DNA of 11,439 bases from DSNY01 sp016861185 (GTDB lineage: Bacteria > Pseudomonadota > Gammaproteobacteria > Burkholderiales > Burkholderiaceae_F), in NCBI GenBank assembly GCA_030263275.1, contig SZOR01000124.1:1-11439 (forward strand). Direction: 5' to 3'. Position numbers and translations under genes: made by a program. Below, piece after piece: positions 1 through 6,251 of this stretch. Below the pieces are notes generated by a model. The model saw only the letters and a list, made by a program, of their open reading frames with translations, was not told the origin of the DNA and searched no databases. How positions within the stretch are numbered: the stretch's first letter is position 1; every line of letters starts with the position of its first letter.

Positions 1-688
1 CGTCCTCGTAGACCGTGAGGCCCTCCATCTCGGTGCACACGCGCGCGCGGTCGATCAGCGCGCGGTGGGTCTGCACCACGCCCTTCGGCTTGCCGGTCGT
101 GCCCGACGTGTAGAACAGCGCCGCGGTGTCGTCGGGCGAGCCCTTTTCGATCTCCTCGTCGACGAACTTGGGCTGCACCGACAGCAGCCCTTCGCCGAGC
201 CGGATCAGCTCCTCGTAGGGCAGCAGCCCGGGGTTCGTGTAGTGGCGCAGCCCGCGCGGGTCGTCGTAATAGATGTGCTCGAGCCTGGGGTGCTGCTCGC
301 GGATCTCGAGCAGCTTGTCGACCTGTTCCTGGTCCTCGACGACCGCGTATGCGATCTCGGCGTTGTGGAACACGTAGACCATTTCGCTCGCGATCGCGTC
401 CTGGTACATCGGCACCGGCACGCCGCCGAGGCACTGCGCGGCCATCATGGCGAAGTACAGCCGCGGGCGGTTTTCGCCGATGATCGCGAGGTGATCGCCG
501 CGCTTGAACCCCTGCACGTGCAGGCCCGCGGCGAGCTTGCGGACCTCGTCGGCCGCCTGCGCCCAGGTCCAGGTCTGCCAGATGCCGAGGTCTTTTTCGC
601 GGATCGCCGGATGCTTGTCGCGCCAATGCGCGTGATACAGCAGCAGGCGCGGAAAGGTGTCGGGCATCGAAACAGGGGCCGATGCCAT
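1..688 (-). CDS. AMP-dependent acyl-CoA synthetase/ligase, N-terminal part (runs off left edge)
   Basis: Adenylate-forming enzyme that should activate a carboxylic acid, probably a medium- or long-chain fatty or aromatic acid, with ATP and then transfer it to CoA in the cytoplasm. Reading leftward from the ATG at 688, 229 residues are visible before the window ends. The N-terminus (about residues 10-50) has the usual region with an FPRLLLYHA stretch and a TWTWAQAADEV stretch. Residues 193-203 are YTSGTTGKPKG, the ATP/AMP-binding P-loop that defines the family. GENRPRLYFA (71-80) is also typical of long-chain acyl-CoA synthetase-like members. A GGAG about 8 nt upstream supports the start. It is divergent from the Crp/Fnr-type gene at 870, which may control it. 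The acyl-binding and C-terminal catalytic regions lie outside the window, so the substrate cannot be judged. Relatives in Betaproteobacteria often sit beside branched-chain-type ABC transporter genes; that context would lie to the left and is not seen. Confidence 0.93.
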   Translation of the reverse strand, partial: MASAPVSMPDTFPRLLLYHAHWRDKHPAIREKDLGIWQTWTWAQAADEVRKLAAGLHVQGFKRGDHLAIIGENRPRLYFAMMAAQCLGGVPVPMYQDAIASEMVYVFHNAEIAYAVVEDQEQVDKLLEIREQHPRLEHIYYDDPRGLRHYTNPGLLPYEELIRLGEGLLSVQPKFVDEEIEKGSPDDTAALFYTSGTTGKPKGVVQTHRALIDRARVCTEMEGLTVYED

Positions 689-869
689 GGTCGTGTCTCC
701 TTGTGCCGTCGCCAGGTGCGGCGTCGCAGCGCCGCCCGGCCGATCTTCTGTCCGCCAAAATCTACACCACGGCTGCGCCGTTACGAAGTTGGTGCGATCC
801 CGACGGACGCTGACGGCAAGGTACCGGTCCGCGCGCGGCGATGCTGTCATCTGGGCGACAATCGCCGCC
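689..869. promoter_or_regulatory. Divergent intergenic region between acyl-CoA synthetase and Crp/Fnr-type gene
   Basis: This 181-bp space must hold the promoters of both outward-facing genes. No convincing -35/-10 pair was found. At 845-860 the sequence TGTCATCTGGGCGACA resembles the spacing of a 16-bp CRP-type site (TGT-A-N6 left half, -ACA right half), with an exact TGTC/GACA inverted pair. It lies only about 10-25 bp before the regulator's ATG, where binding would repress, so it could be an autoregulatory operator. The match is weak and the assignment is inference. Confidence 0.3.
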
Positions 870-1550
870 ATGCCCGCGGAAACCCTGGAACAGGCCCTCA
901 GCGCGACGCGCTGGGGCGCGGCGCTGGCGCCGGAACAGCTCGCGCGGGTGGCCGCCGAATCGGCCGAGGTCGTCGTCCCCGCCAACGGCTACGTCTGCCG
1001 CACCGGCGAGCCGGTCGACGCCTGGCTCGGCGTGCTCGACGGGCTCGTAAAGATGATGATCTCGACGCCGAGCGGGCGCGCGTCGACCTTCACCAACATC
1101 CCGGCCGGCGGCTGGTTCGGCGAAGGCAGCCTGCTGAAGACCGAGGCGCGCCGCTACGACGTGGTCGCGCTGCGCGAGTCGCGCATCGTGCGCGTGCCGC
1201 GGCGGACCTTCGAGTGGCTGCTGAACACGAGCATCCCGTTCAACCGCTTCCTGCTCGTGCAGATCAACGAGCGGCTCGGCCAGTTCATCGGCATGCTCGA
1301 AGCGCAGCGGCTGCACGACCCCGACGCGCGCGTGGCGCGCTGCGTGGCCGGGCTGTTCAATCCGATCCTGTATCCCGGCATCGGCAAGAAGCTCGAGGTG
1401 TCGCAGGAGGAGATCGGCTATCTCGCAGGAATCTCGCGCCAGCGCGTCAATCAGGCGCTGCAGACGCTGCAGCAGGCCGGGCTGATCCGGGTCGAGTACG
1501 GTGCGATCGTCATCGAGGACCTCGCCGGACTGCGCCGCTACGGCGCCTGA
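870..1550 (+). CDS. Crp/Fnr-family transcriptional regulator
   Basis: A 226-aa regulator with the usual two-domain layout. The N-terminal cyclic-nucleotide-binding-like beta-roll covers about residues 20-120, including GGWFGEGSLL (80-89), the equivalent of the phosphate-binding cassette turn. A long dimerisation helix follows (about 122-150). The C-terminal winged helix-turn-helix has VSQEEIGYLAGISRQRVNQAL (about 177-197) and then a wing ending in an IED-LAGLRRY tail. Only two cysteines are visible (C43, C158), so it lacks the cysteine cluster of an oxygen-sensing FNR [4Fe-4S] site. The ligand is unknown. The ATG at 870 gives the family's normal length; the frame stays open upstream, but that part has no family-like sequence, and no strong Shine-Dalgarno precedes the ATG. 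It is divergent from the acyl-CoA synthetase, a common arrangement for a local activator or repressor. The regulatory link is inferred from position only. Confidence 0.9.
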   Translation: MPAETLEQALSATRWGAALAPEQLARVAAESAEVVVPANGYVCRTGEPVDAWLGVLDGLVKMMISTPSGRASTFTNIPAGGWFGEGSLLKTEARRYDVVALRESRIVRVPRRTFEWLLNTSIPFNRFLLVQINERLGQFIGMLEAQRLHDPDARVARCVAGLFNPILYPGIGKKLEVSQEEIGYLAGISRQRVNQALQTLQQAGLIRVEYGAIVIEDLAGLRRYGA

Positions 1551-1594
1551 GCGCTCAGTACGATAGGCGTCCGTCCCCTCGCACGCGTACCGCC

Positions 1595-2083
1595 ATGTTC
1601 GACCGCGACTTCTGGGAACTCGCCAGCTACATCGTCACCGTGATCGGCCTGCCGGCCGCGATCGCGATCTTCCTATTCGAGCAGCGCAAGGAGCGCGCCA
1701 ACGAGGAGGACGAGGTCTACCAACTGCTCGCCAATGCCTACAACGACTTCCTCAAGGTCGTCATCGACAACCCCGACCTGCGGTTGCGCTCGAAGGAACC
1801 GACGCCCGATCTCACGCCCGAGCAGCGCGAACGCATGCTCGCGATCTTCGACCTGCTGATCTCGCTGCTCGAGCGCGCCTATCTGACCGCGTGGTCGCCG
1901 GACATGACGCCGGCGCAGGCGCGCCGCTGGAACTCGTGGGAGGACTTCATGCGCGAATGGATCCGGCGCGACGACTTCTACTTCCGCCTGCCCGAGTTGC
2001 TGAAGGGCGAGGACCCGGAGTTCGCCGACTATCTGCGTCGGCTCGCCGCCGACGAGCGCGGCACGCCGATCGCTGCCCCCTGA
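1595..2083 (+). CDS. Single-pass membrane protein of unknown function
   Basis: A 162-aa protein with no family I can name. Residues about 10-29 form one hydrophobic helix (SYIVTVIGLPAAIAIFLFEQ), followed at once by a charged stretch, RKERANEEDE (31-40). That pattern suggests an N-terminal anchor with the rest in the cytoplasm. Residues 41-100 look alpha-helical (VYQLLANAYNDFLKVVIDNP, then a LAIFDLLISLLERAYL helix). The C-terminal third is rich in Trp, Asp and Arg, with the motif RRWNSWEDFMREWIRRDDF at 110-128. Codon use matches the neighbours, so it looks resident rather than recently acquired. It starts 44 bp after the Crp/Fnr gene and ends 9 bp before the aldo/keto reductase, so cotranscription with the latter is likely. 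A membrane sensor or scaffold role is conceivable, but nothing in the sequence shows it. Confidence 0.8.
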   Translation: MFDRDFWELASYIVTVIGLPAAIAIFLFEQRKERANEEDEVYQLLANAYNDFLKVVIDNPDLRLRSKEPTPDLTPEQRERMLAIFDLLISLLERAYLTAWSPDMTPAQARRWNSWEDFMREWIRRDDFYFRLPELLKGEDPEFADYLRRLAADERGTPIAAP

Positions 2084-2092
2084 GCGCGTCGG

Positions 2093-2947
2093 ATGCGGAC
2101 GGTCCAGCTTCCCGACGGCACCGCTGTCCCCGCGCTGGGGCTCGGTACCGCGCGCATCGGCGACTCCGCGCGCAAGCGCCGCGCCGAGATCGCGGCCGTG
2201 CGGCGCGCGCTCGAGATCGGCTATCGGCTGATCGACACGGCGGAGATGTACGGCGAAGGCGGCGCCGAAGAAGTGATCGGCGCGGCGCTCGCCGACGCGA
2301 TCGCCGCGGGCGAGGTGCGGCGCGAGGACGTCTTCATCGTCAGCAAGGTCTACCCGCACAACGCGAGCCGCAGCGGCGTGCCGGCCGCATGCGAACGCAG
2401 CCTGCGCCGGCTCGGACTCGACCGCATCGACCTGTACCTGCTTCACTGGCGCGGCGGCGTGCCGCTCGCGGAAACCGTCGCCGCGTTCGAATCGTTGAAG
2501 GAACGCGGACTGATCCGCCGCTGGGGCGTCAGCAACTTCGACGTCGACGATCTGAAGGCGCTCGCGCGCGTGGCGAATGGTGCGCATTGCGCAGCGAACC
2601 AGGTCTACTACTCCGCCAGTCAGCGCGGCGCCGAGTTTGCGCTGCTGCCGTGGCAGCGCGAGCGCCGGATGCCGGCGATGGCTTACAGCCCGATCGACCA
2701 GGGCGCGGCCGCCCGCGACAGGACGCTGAAAGCAATCGGCGCGCGACACGGCGCCACCGCCGCGCAGATCGCGCTCGCGTGGGTGCTGCGGCAGCCCGAC
2801 GTAATTGCGATTCCGAAGGCTGTGCGCGACGCGCATCTGCGCGAGAACTGGGCTGCGGCATCGATCGCGCTGACGCCGCGGGATCTCGCCGACATCGATC
2901 GCCGCTTTCCTCCGCCGACGTGCAAGTCCCCGCTCGCGATGACATGA
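2093..2947 (+). CDS. Aldo/keto reductase
   Basis: A 284-aa NAD(P)H-dependent oxidoreductase of the aldo/keto reductase (TIM-barrel) superfamily, which reduces aldehydes or ketones to alcohols in the cytoplasm. The full catalytic tetrad is visible: D48 and Y53 in LIDTAEMYGEG, K85 in FIVSKVYPH, and H118 in LYLLHWRGG. Other family landmarks are LGLGTARIG (15-23), RRWGVSNFDVDDL (about residue 143 onward), the AYSPIDQG strand, and the late cofactor segment IPKAVRDAHLRENW. The length is near the bacterial single-domain norm, and the overall style resembles the E. coli YeaE group; that comparison is from memory. The ATG at 2093 follows the previous gene's stop by 9 bp, suggesting a two-gene unit. 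No clear Shine-Dalgarno is present, so translation may be coupled. The substrate cannot be predicted. Confidence 0.94.
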   Translation: MRTVQLPDGTAVPALGLGTARIGDSARKRRAEIAAVRRALEIGYRLIDTAEMYGEGGAEEVIGAALADAIAAGEVRREDVFIVSKVYPHNASRSGVPAACERSLRRLGLDRIDLYLLHWRGGVPLAETVAAFESLKERGLIRRWGVSNFDVDDLKALARVANGAHCAANQVYYSASQRGAEFALLPWQRERRMPAMAYSPIDQGAAARDRTLKAIGARHGATAAQIALAWVLRQPDVIAIPKAVRDAHLRENWAAASIALTPRDLADIDRRFPPPTCKSPLAMT

Positions 2948-3032
2948 CCGCGTTGCGCGGAACAACCCCGCTGCCGTCGATGGTCCCTGCGGCTTAGCCA
3001 GCTCGCGGTAAGCCCACGCGCCTTCGCCGGCG

Positions 3033-3062
3033 TTGACTGCGGCAGCATTGCAGGCATCGATT
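3033..3062 (+). promoter_or_regulatory. Possible sigma-70 promoter for the glycine-zipper gene
   Basis: TTGACT at 3033-3038 is a good -35 match. About 18 bp downstream, TCGATT (3057-3062) is a poor -10. It lies just before the Shine-Dalgarno and ATG of the gene at 3081. The 133-bp gap after the aldo/keto reductase makes an independent promoter plausible, but the -10 is weak. Confidence 0.3.
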
Positions 3063-3080
3063 CACGCACGGAGATCCACG

Positions 3081-3623
3081 ATGCAGGACACGACGAACTC
3101 GATCTCGACGCCGGCGCGGCGCGCGCCGCATCCGATGTTCCTGATCGCCGCCGCCGCGGTCGCCGCGGTTTCGCTGATCGCCGCCGCCCAGTGGCTCGCG
3201 CCGAAGGACGCGCAATCGCAAGGCGCGCAGCAGGCTGCGACCAAACCTGCCGCGAAGCCCGCGCCTGCCGCCCGGGTCGCGGCGACGTGCCCCGACTGCG
3301 GCGTGGTGACCGCGATCCACGAAGTCAAGCAGGCCGGCGAAGGCACCGGCGCCGGCGCGGTTGCCGGCGGCGTGCTCGGCGGCGTGGTCGGCCATCAGTT
3401 CGGCGGCGGCCGCGGCAAGGACGCGATGACCGTCGTCGGCGCGGTCGGCGGCGCGGTGGCGGGCCACCAGATCGAAAAGCAGATGCGCGCGAAGACCGTC
3501 TATCGCATCGACGTGAAGATGGAAGACGGCAGCGTGCGCAGCATCACGCAGTCGAATCCGCCGGCGCTCGCGGTCGGCGCCAAGGTGCGCGTCAACGGCA
3601 ACCAGCTCGTCGCGCGCGGCTGA
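3081..3623 (+). CDS. Glycine-zipper envelope protein (SlyB / 17-kDa surface antigen type)
   Basis: A 180-aa envelope protein. Residues about 19-37 (MFLIAAAAVAAVSLIAAAQ) form an uncleaved anchor or signal helix. An Ala/Pro/Lys-rich linker follows (41-66), then CPDCG (70-74). Residues 85-130 are a double glycine zipper (GAGAVAGGVLGGVVG, then VVGAVGGAVAGHQ), the glycine-zipper 2TM repeat found in SlyB and rickettsial 17-kDa antigens. The C-terminal part (138-179) is a small beta domain ending in VGAKVRVNGNQLV. Family members sit in the envelope and affect its integrity. No lipobox is seen at the N-terminus, so unlike SlyB this one is probably not a lipoprotein. The ATG at 3081 is preferred because GGAG lies 7 nt upstream; the frame is open from 3033, but the added residues are atypical. 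The gene ends 7 bp before a large palindromic element. Confidence 0.88.
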   Translation: MQDTTNSISTPARRAPHPMFLIAAAAVAAVSLIAAAQWLAPKDAQSQGAQQAATKPAAKPAPAARVAATCPDCGVVTAIHEVKQAGEGTGAGAVAGGVLGGVVGHQFGGGRGKDAMTVVGAVGGAVAGHQIEKQMRAKTVYRIDVKMEDGSVRSITQSNPPALAVGAKVRVNGNQLVARG

Positions 3624-3630
3624 GCGCCGC

Positions 3631-3763
3631 GCTGAGAAGTCGTGAAGAAATCGTAGCGAGCGCCCCGAGGTTGCGCCGAGGAGCGGAGGCGTATGGAGTG
3701 ATACGTTGAGCACCGGAGGCGCAAGATCGGGGCGCGCAGTAGATTCATTCACGGCTTCTCAGC
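3631..3763. repeat. 133-bp imperfect palindrome, MITE- or REP-like element
   Basis: Almost the whole gap between two convergent genes is one inverted repeat. The outer ends pair 3631-3646 (GCTGAGAAGTCGTGAA) with 3748-3763 (TTCACGGCTTCTCAGC), 15 of 16 positions. A middle pair joins 3660-3677 with 3718-3735, 16 of 18 positions (GCGCCCCGA with TCGGGGCGC and TTGCGCC with GGCGCAA). The centre is CGTAT-GGAGTG-ATACG (3690-3705). One single-base indel offsets the two arms. CCGC flanks both ends (3627-3630 and 3764-3767); this could be a 4-bp target duplication but is weak in such GC-rich DNA. The right end supplies the TGA stop (3759-3761) of the MerR pseudogene. RNA from either strand could fold into a long hairpin and act as a bidirectional terminator. 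No transposase is encoded. Only one copy was seen in this window. Confidence 0.75.
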
Positions 3764-4328
3764 CCGCGTCCGCGGCGCGCGCCCAGGCGCCGCGGCTTGC
3801 CTTGCGGATGCGTGCGATCTCGTCGGGCGCCAGTCCCAGCGAGGCCAGAAAGGCGCGGTGCGCCTGCGGCTGCAGGCGTTCGAACTGCACGTGCCAGCCG
3901 CGCATCTCGTCGTCGCCGAGGCCGGCCGCGCGCAGCAGCGCGGTCCAGTCTTTTTTGTCGAGCACGCCGGCGCGCCGCCGCGCGGTCGGCGCCGCGCCGA
4001 TCAGCCGCAACGCGAGCCGCTGCTGCGAGCGCAGCGCATCGATGCGCTCGCCCAGCGCGGTCACATGCGCCTCGATGATGCGCGCCGCCTCCGAACGCGC
4101 ATCGAGCACGCGGCGGATGTCGCCGAGCGCCAGTCCGATCCTGCGCAGCCGGACGACGCGCAGCACCCGTTCGACGTCGGCCGGCGCATAGAGCCGGTAG
4201 CCGGCGGCCGATCGCGCCGAAGGCGAAGCGAGTCCCAGCCGGTCCTAGTACAGCAGCGCCGAACGCGACACGCCGGCGGCGCGCGCGACGCGGCCGACGC
4301 TCAGCGGGCCGCCGGGCGCGCGAGCCAC
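3759..4328 (-). pseudogene. MerR-family transcriptional regulator interrupted by an in-frame amber stop
   Basis: On the - strand, SVGRVARAAGVSRSALLY is a typical MerR N-terminal helix-turn-helix. The next codon, expected to be the second Tyr of the family's YYDRLGL motif, is TAG (4245-4247). The same frame then continues as DRLGLASPSARSAAGYRLYA, an ADVERVLRVVRLRRIGLAL helix, an effector-side coiled coil, and a C-terminal WTALLRAAGLGDDEMRGWHVQFERL-type region to TGA at 3759. A single substitution (TAC or TAT to TAG) explains the break; no frameshift is present. The likely start is GTG at 4328 (codon 28 is the TAG), overlapping the SRPBCC stop by 28 bp; CTG at 4304 is another option. Without readthrough the product would be a peptide of about 27 residues. 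A restart, for example GTG at 4166, would lack the DNA-binding domain. A sequencing error cannot be excluded. Confidence 0.85.
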
Positions 4329-4771
4329 GCGTTCATGCAGTCTTCCCATCGCCGCATCTGCTCCTGCCATTGCGCTTCGGTCATCCGCGCGATGCGCCGC
4401 GCCCCGTCCGCGGTGGTCGCCGTGTACGTGTAGCGCACGTCGACCCGCGTGGCCCGGGCCCCGTCCGGCGCGAGTTCGATCTCGAGGTCGACGACCATCT
4501 CGTCCGGATGCCATCGTACAAAGCGAACGCGTTCGTTCGGACGCTGTTCGACGACCGTCCAGACTACGGGCGCGGCGCCGGGCTGCGGCGTGGCGAACAC
4601 GGCCTGCGGCTCGGCAACTCCGGACACCGAGTACAGCATGGTCGCGTCCCAGCCCGGCAGCCAGTCCTTCTCGCGTTCGGGGCAAAGCAGAGGAAACACT
4701 TCCTCGGCACGCGCGCGGATGTGCTGGCGGTACGCACGGACGAGGCGGGTCGGCTCGAAGTCCTGGTTCAT
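4301..4771 (-). CDS. SRPBCC-fold (START/Bet v1-like) protein
   Basis: A 156-aa protein with the alternating pattern of the SRPBCC helix-grip fold, which binds hydrophobic ligands in a central cavity. After RLVRAYRQHIRARAEEVFPL (the usual first strand and helix) come LLCPEREKDWLPGWDATML (28-46), the strand VVWTVVEQRPNERVRFVRW (69-87), MVVDLEIEL (92-100), and TRVDVRYTYTATT (108-120). A long C-terminal helix (about 125-150) closes the cavity in this family. The ATG at 4771 is supported by GGAG 6 nt upstream. It is followed, with a 28-bp overlap if the GTG start is right, by the MerR pseudogene, so the two were probably one transcription unit and MerR may have controlled it. The ligand is unknown. 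It could be a polyketide cyclase-like or AHSA1-like member; I cannot decide. Confidence 0.82.
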   Translation of the reverse strand: MNQDFEPTRLVRAYRQHIRARAEEVFPLLCPEREKDWLPGWDATMLYSVSGVAEPQAVFATPQPGAAPVVWTVVEQRPNERVRFVRWHPDEMVVDLEIELAPDGARATRVDVRYTYTATTADGARRIARMTEAQWQEQMRRWEDCMNAWLARPAAR

Positions 4772-4799
4772 GGCGGTCTCCACGGGTAACGCCGCGAGC

Positions 4800-4827
4800 A
4801 TCAACCGTGAAGCGATGGTCGGGTCAA
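4800..4827 (-). promoter_or_regulatory. Possible sigma-70 promoter upstream of the SRPBCC gene
   Basis: On the - strand, TTGACC (4827-4822) and GTTGAT (4805-4800) are separated by 16 bp, about 30 bp before the ATG at 4771. The -35 is good and the -10 matches only half the consensus. The 122-bp gap after the FAD oxidoreductase makes an internal promoter reasonable, but this is a weak call. Confidence 0.25.
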
Positions 4828-4893
4828 GCGCGGCCGCGTGCATCGACGGCGCCGGCGCCAAGACGGCGCTCGAAACGACACCGATCGGGCGTT

Positions 4894-6027
4894 TCAGCCG
4901 CGCAACGCCGGACGATCCGGCGCGAGATCGCCCGCTTCGACGCCGAGCGCCTGCACGTCGGCGGGCAGGGGCTCGCCGCGCGCCAGCGCTGCGGTGACGC
5001 GGCCCAGCGCGGGTGCCGTCTGGATGCCGTAACCGCCCTGCCCGGCCAGCCAGAAGAAGCCGCGCTGCCGCGGATCGAAGCCGGCGACGATCGTCTTGTC
5101 GGCGACGAACGAGCGCAGCCCCGCCCATTTCGCGTAGATGCGCGGGATCGCGAGCGTCGTCGCCGTCGTGATGCGGTCGATGAGCACGGCGACGTCGTAC
5201 TCGTCGGGCTGCGCGTCGCACGGCGGCGACGGCGTTTCGTCGGCGGGCGAAGCGAGGATGCGGCCGGCGTCGGGCTTGAAGTACCACTGCTCGTCGACGT
5301 CGATCACCGCGGGCCAGCGCTCGATCGAAACGCTGCGCGGCGGGTCGAAGGTGATCGCGGTGCGACGCTTCGGCACCAGCCCGATCGGCCCCGCTCCGGC
5401 GAGCCGGCCGATCTCGTCGGCCCACGCGCCAGCCGCGTCGACGACGATCGGCGCGGTGTAACGGCCACTGCGCGTCTCGACGACCCAGTCTGCACCGACG
5501 CGTTCGAGGACGATCACCTCCGCATTGCAGACGACCTCGCCACCGCGTGCGCGCAGCCCGCGAAGGAAGCCCTGATGCAACGCGTGCACGTCGATGTCCA
5601 TCGCGTCGGGCTCCCATAGCCCGCCGTCGACCTGCGCTTCGCCGAACACCGGCACGCGCTCGCGCACCTGCGCGCCGCGCCACAACTCGAGGTTGTCAAC
5701 CAGCGCCGAGCATTCGGCGAACGTGCGCTCGAGCGCTGCGCGCTGATCGGCGCGCGCCGCCAGCAGTGTTCCACGCGACGTCAGCAGCGGCGCCGAAGCG
5801 AATCCCGCCGGCGGCGAAGTCAGGAAAGCCTTGCTCGCGCGTGTCAGCGCGCGCATCGTCGCGTTGCCGTAGGTTTCGGTGAACAGCGCCGCCGAGCGCC
5901 CGGTCGTGTGATAGCCGGGCTGCGACTCGCGCTCAAGCACGAGCACGCGGCCGAAGGCCGCCAGCTCGTACGCCGCGGAGGCGCCGGCGATGCCGGCGCC
6001 GATCACCAGAAAGTCACAGCGCTTCAC
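4894..6027 (-). CDS. FAD-dependent oxidoreductase, DAO (D-amino-acid oxidase / DadA-like) family
   Basis: A 377-aa flavoprotein. The N-terminal Rossmann motif is FLVIGAGIAGASAAYELA (GAGIAG at residues 10-15), and E32 in VLVLERES is placed to bind the ADP ribose of FAD. GYHTTGRSAALF (38-49) is the second FAD-contacting segment typical of DAO-type oxidases such as glycine oxidase, DadA and glycerol-3-phosphate dehydrogenase relatives. Near the C-terminus, WLAGQGGYGIQTAPALG (about 326-342) is the conserved FAD-closing motif. It should oxidise an amine or amino-acid-like substrate, passing electrons to oxygen or a quinone carrier. The precise substrate is not predictable. The chosen start is GTG at 6027, giving MKRCDFLVIG, which fits family N-termini. 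TTG at 6042 would add five residues and has no better ribosome-binding site. The gene reads toward the SRPBCC gene 122 bp away. Confidence 0.9.
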   Translation of the reverse strand: MKRCDFLVIGAGIAGASAAYELAAFGRVLVLERESQPGYHTTGRSAALFTETYGNATMRALTRASKAFLTSPPAGFASAPLLTSRGTLLAARADQRAALERTFAECSALVDNLELWRGAQVRERVPVFGEAQVDGGLWEPDAMDIDVHALHQGFLRGLRARGGEVVCNAEVIVLERVGADWVVETRSGRYTAPIVVDAAGAWADEIGRLAGAGPIGLVPKRRTAITFDPPRSVSIERWPAVIDVDEQWYFKPDAGRILASPADETPSPPCDAQPDEYDVAVLIDRITTATTLAIPRIYAKWAGLRSFVADKTIVAGFDPRQRGFFWLAGQGGYGIQTAPALGRVTAALARGEPLPADVQALGVEAGDLAPDRPALRG

Positions 6028-6251
6028 GCCTTTCAGGTGCAACGACGCTTGAAGGCCGTGTGTTCACACGGCGAACATGCAGACAAGTCGAATTCTCCTT
6101 CTCGGTGCGCTCGGTGTCCTCGGTGGTGCGATCTCGATCTTCGACGGTCGCGATTTAACCACCGAGAACACCGAGGACACCGAGCAGCACATTGGAGGTC
6201 ATCCACCGTTTCTGGTTGTCTTCCGTGTGAATCCGGACGCGCGCAAATCAA
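6028..6251. other. Repeat-bearing intergenic region, no credible gene
   Basis: This stretch lies between the ends of two - strand genes: the start of the FAD oxidoreductase and the stop of the first MFS gene. It contains the ACCGAG-type inverted repeat (6101-6184), an outer 9-bp inverted pair TTCACACGG (6063-6071) with CCGTGTGAA (6223-6231), and a local CCGTGTG-TT-CACACGG (6056-6071). Short ORFs here translate to NHREH/TTENTEDTE-type peptides, which are known by-products of this repeat rather than proteins. Confidence 0.6.
6101..6184. repeat. Inverted repeat built of tandem ACCGAG/CTCGGT units
   Basis: The left arm 6101-6127 carries three CTCGGTG-type units 10 bp apart, ending in CTCGGTGGT. 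The right arm 6158-6184 carries the complement, ACCACCGAG then AACACCGAG and GACACCGAG. The arms pair at 24 of 27 positions around a 30-nt loop (6128-6157). Similar CACCGAGAACACCGAG repeats are scattered between genes in many unrelated bacterial genomes; that comparison is from memory. The low-complexity units suggest slippage or mobile-element origin. The repeat sits upstream of the FAD oxidoreductase and downstream of an MFS gene, so it could act as a terminator or attenuating structure. Confidence 0.7.

Noticed and set aside
870..1550. Oxygen-sensing FNR identity for the Crp/Fnr-type protein
   Set aside because: Only two cysteines are present, at positions that do not form the FNR iron-sulfur cluster pattern.
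65..1594. Long + frame open from 65 that joins the 162-aa membrane protein
   Set aside because: It runs antisense to the acyl-CoA synthetase and out of frame through the Crp/Fnr gene; the translation is low-complexity Arg/Ala-rich with no family motifs.
1673..2965. 430-residue - frame opposite the aldo/keto reductase
   Set aside because: Antisense shadow with compositional bias and no recognisable domain, while the + strand has a complete catalytic tetrad.
4772..5683. Extension of the SRPBCC frame to a 460-residue protein
   Set aside because: The added part overlaps the FAD oxidoreductase in another frame and is Arg/Ala-rich; the ATG at 4771 has its own ribosome-binding site.
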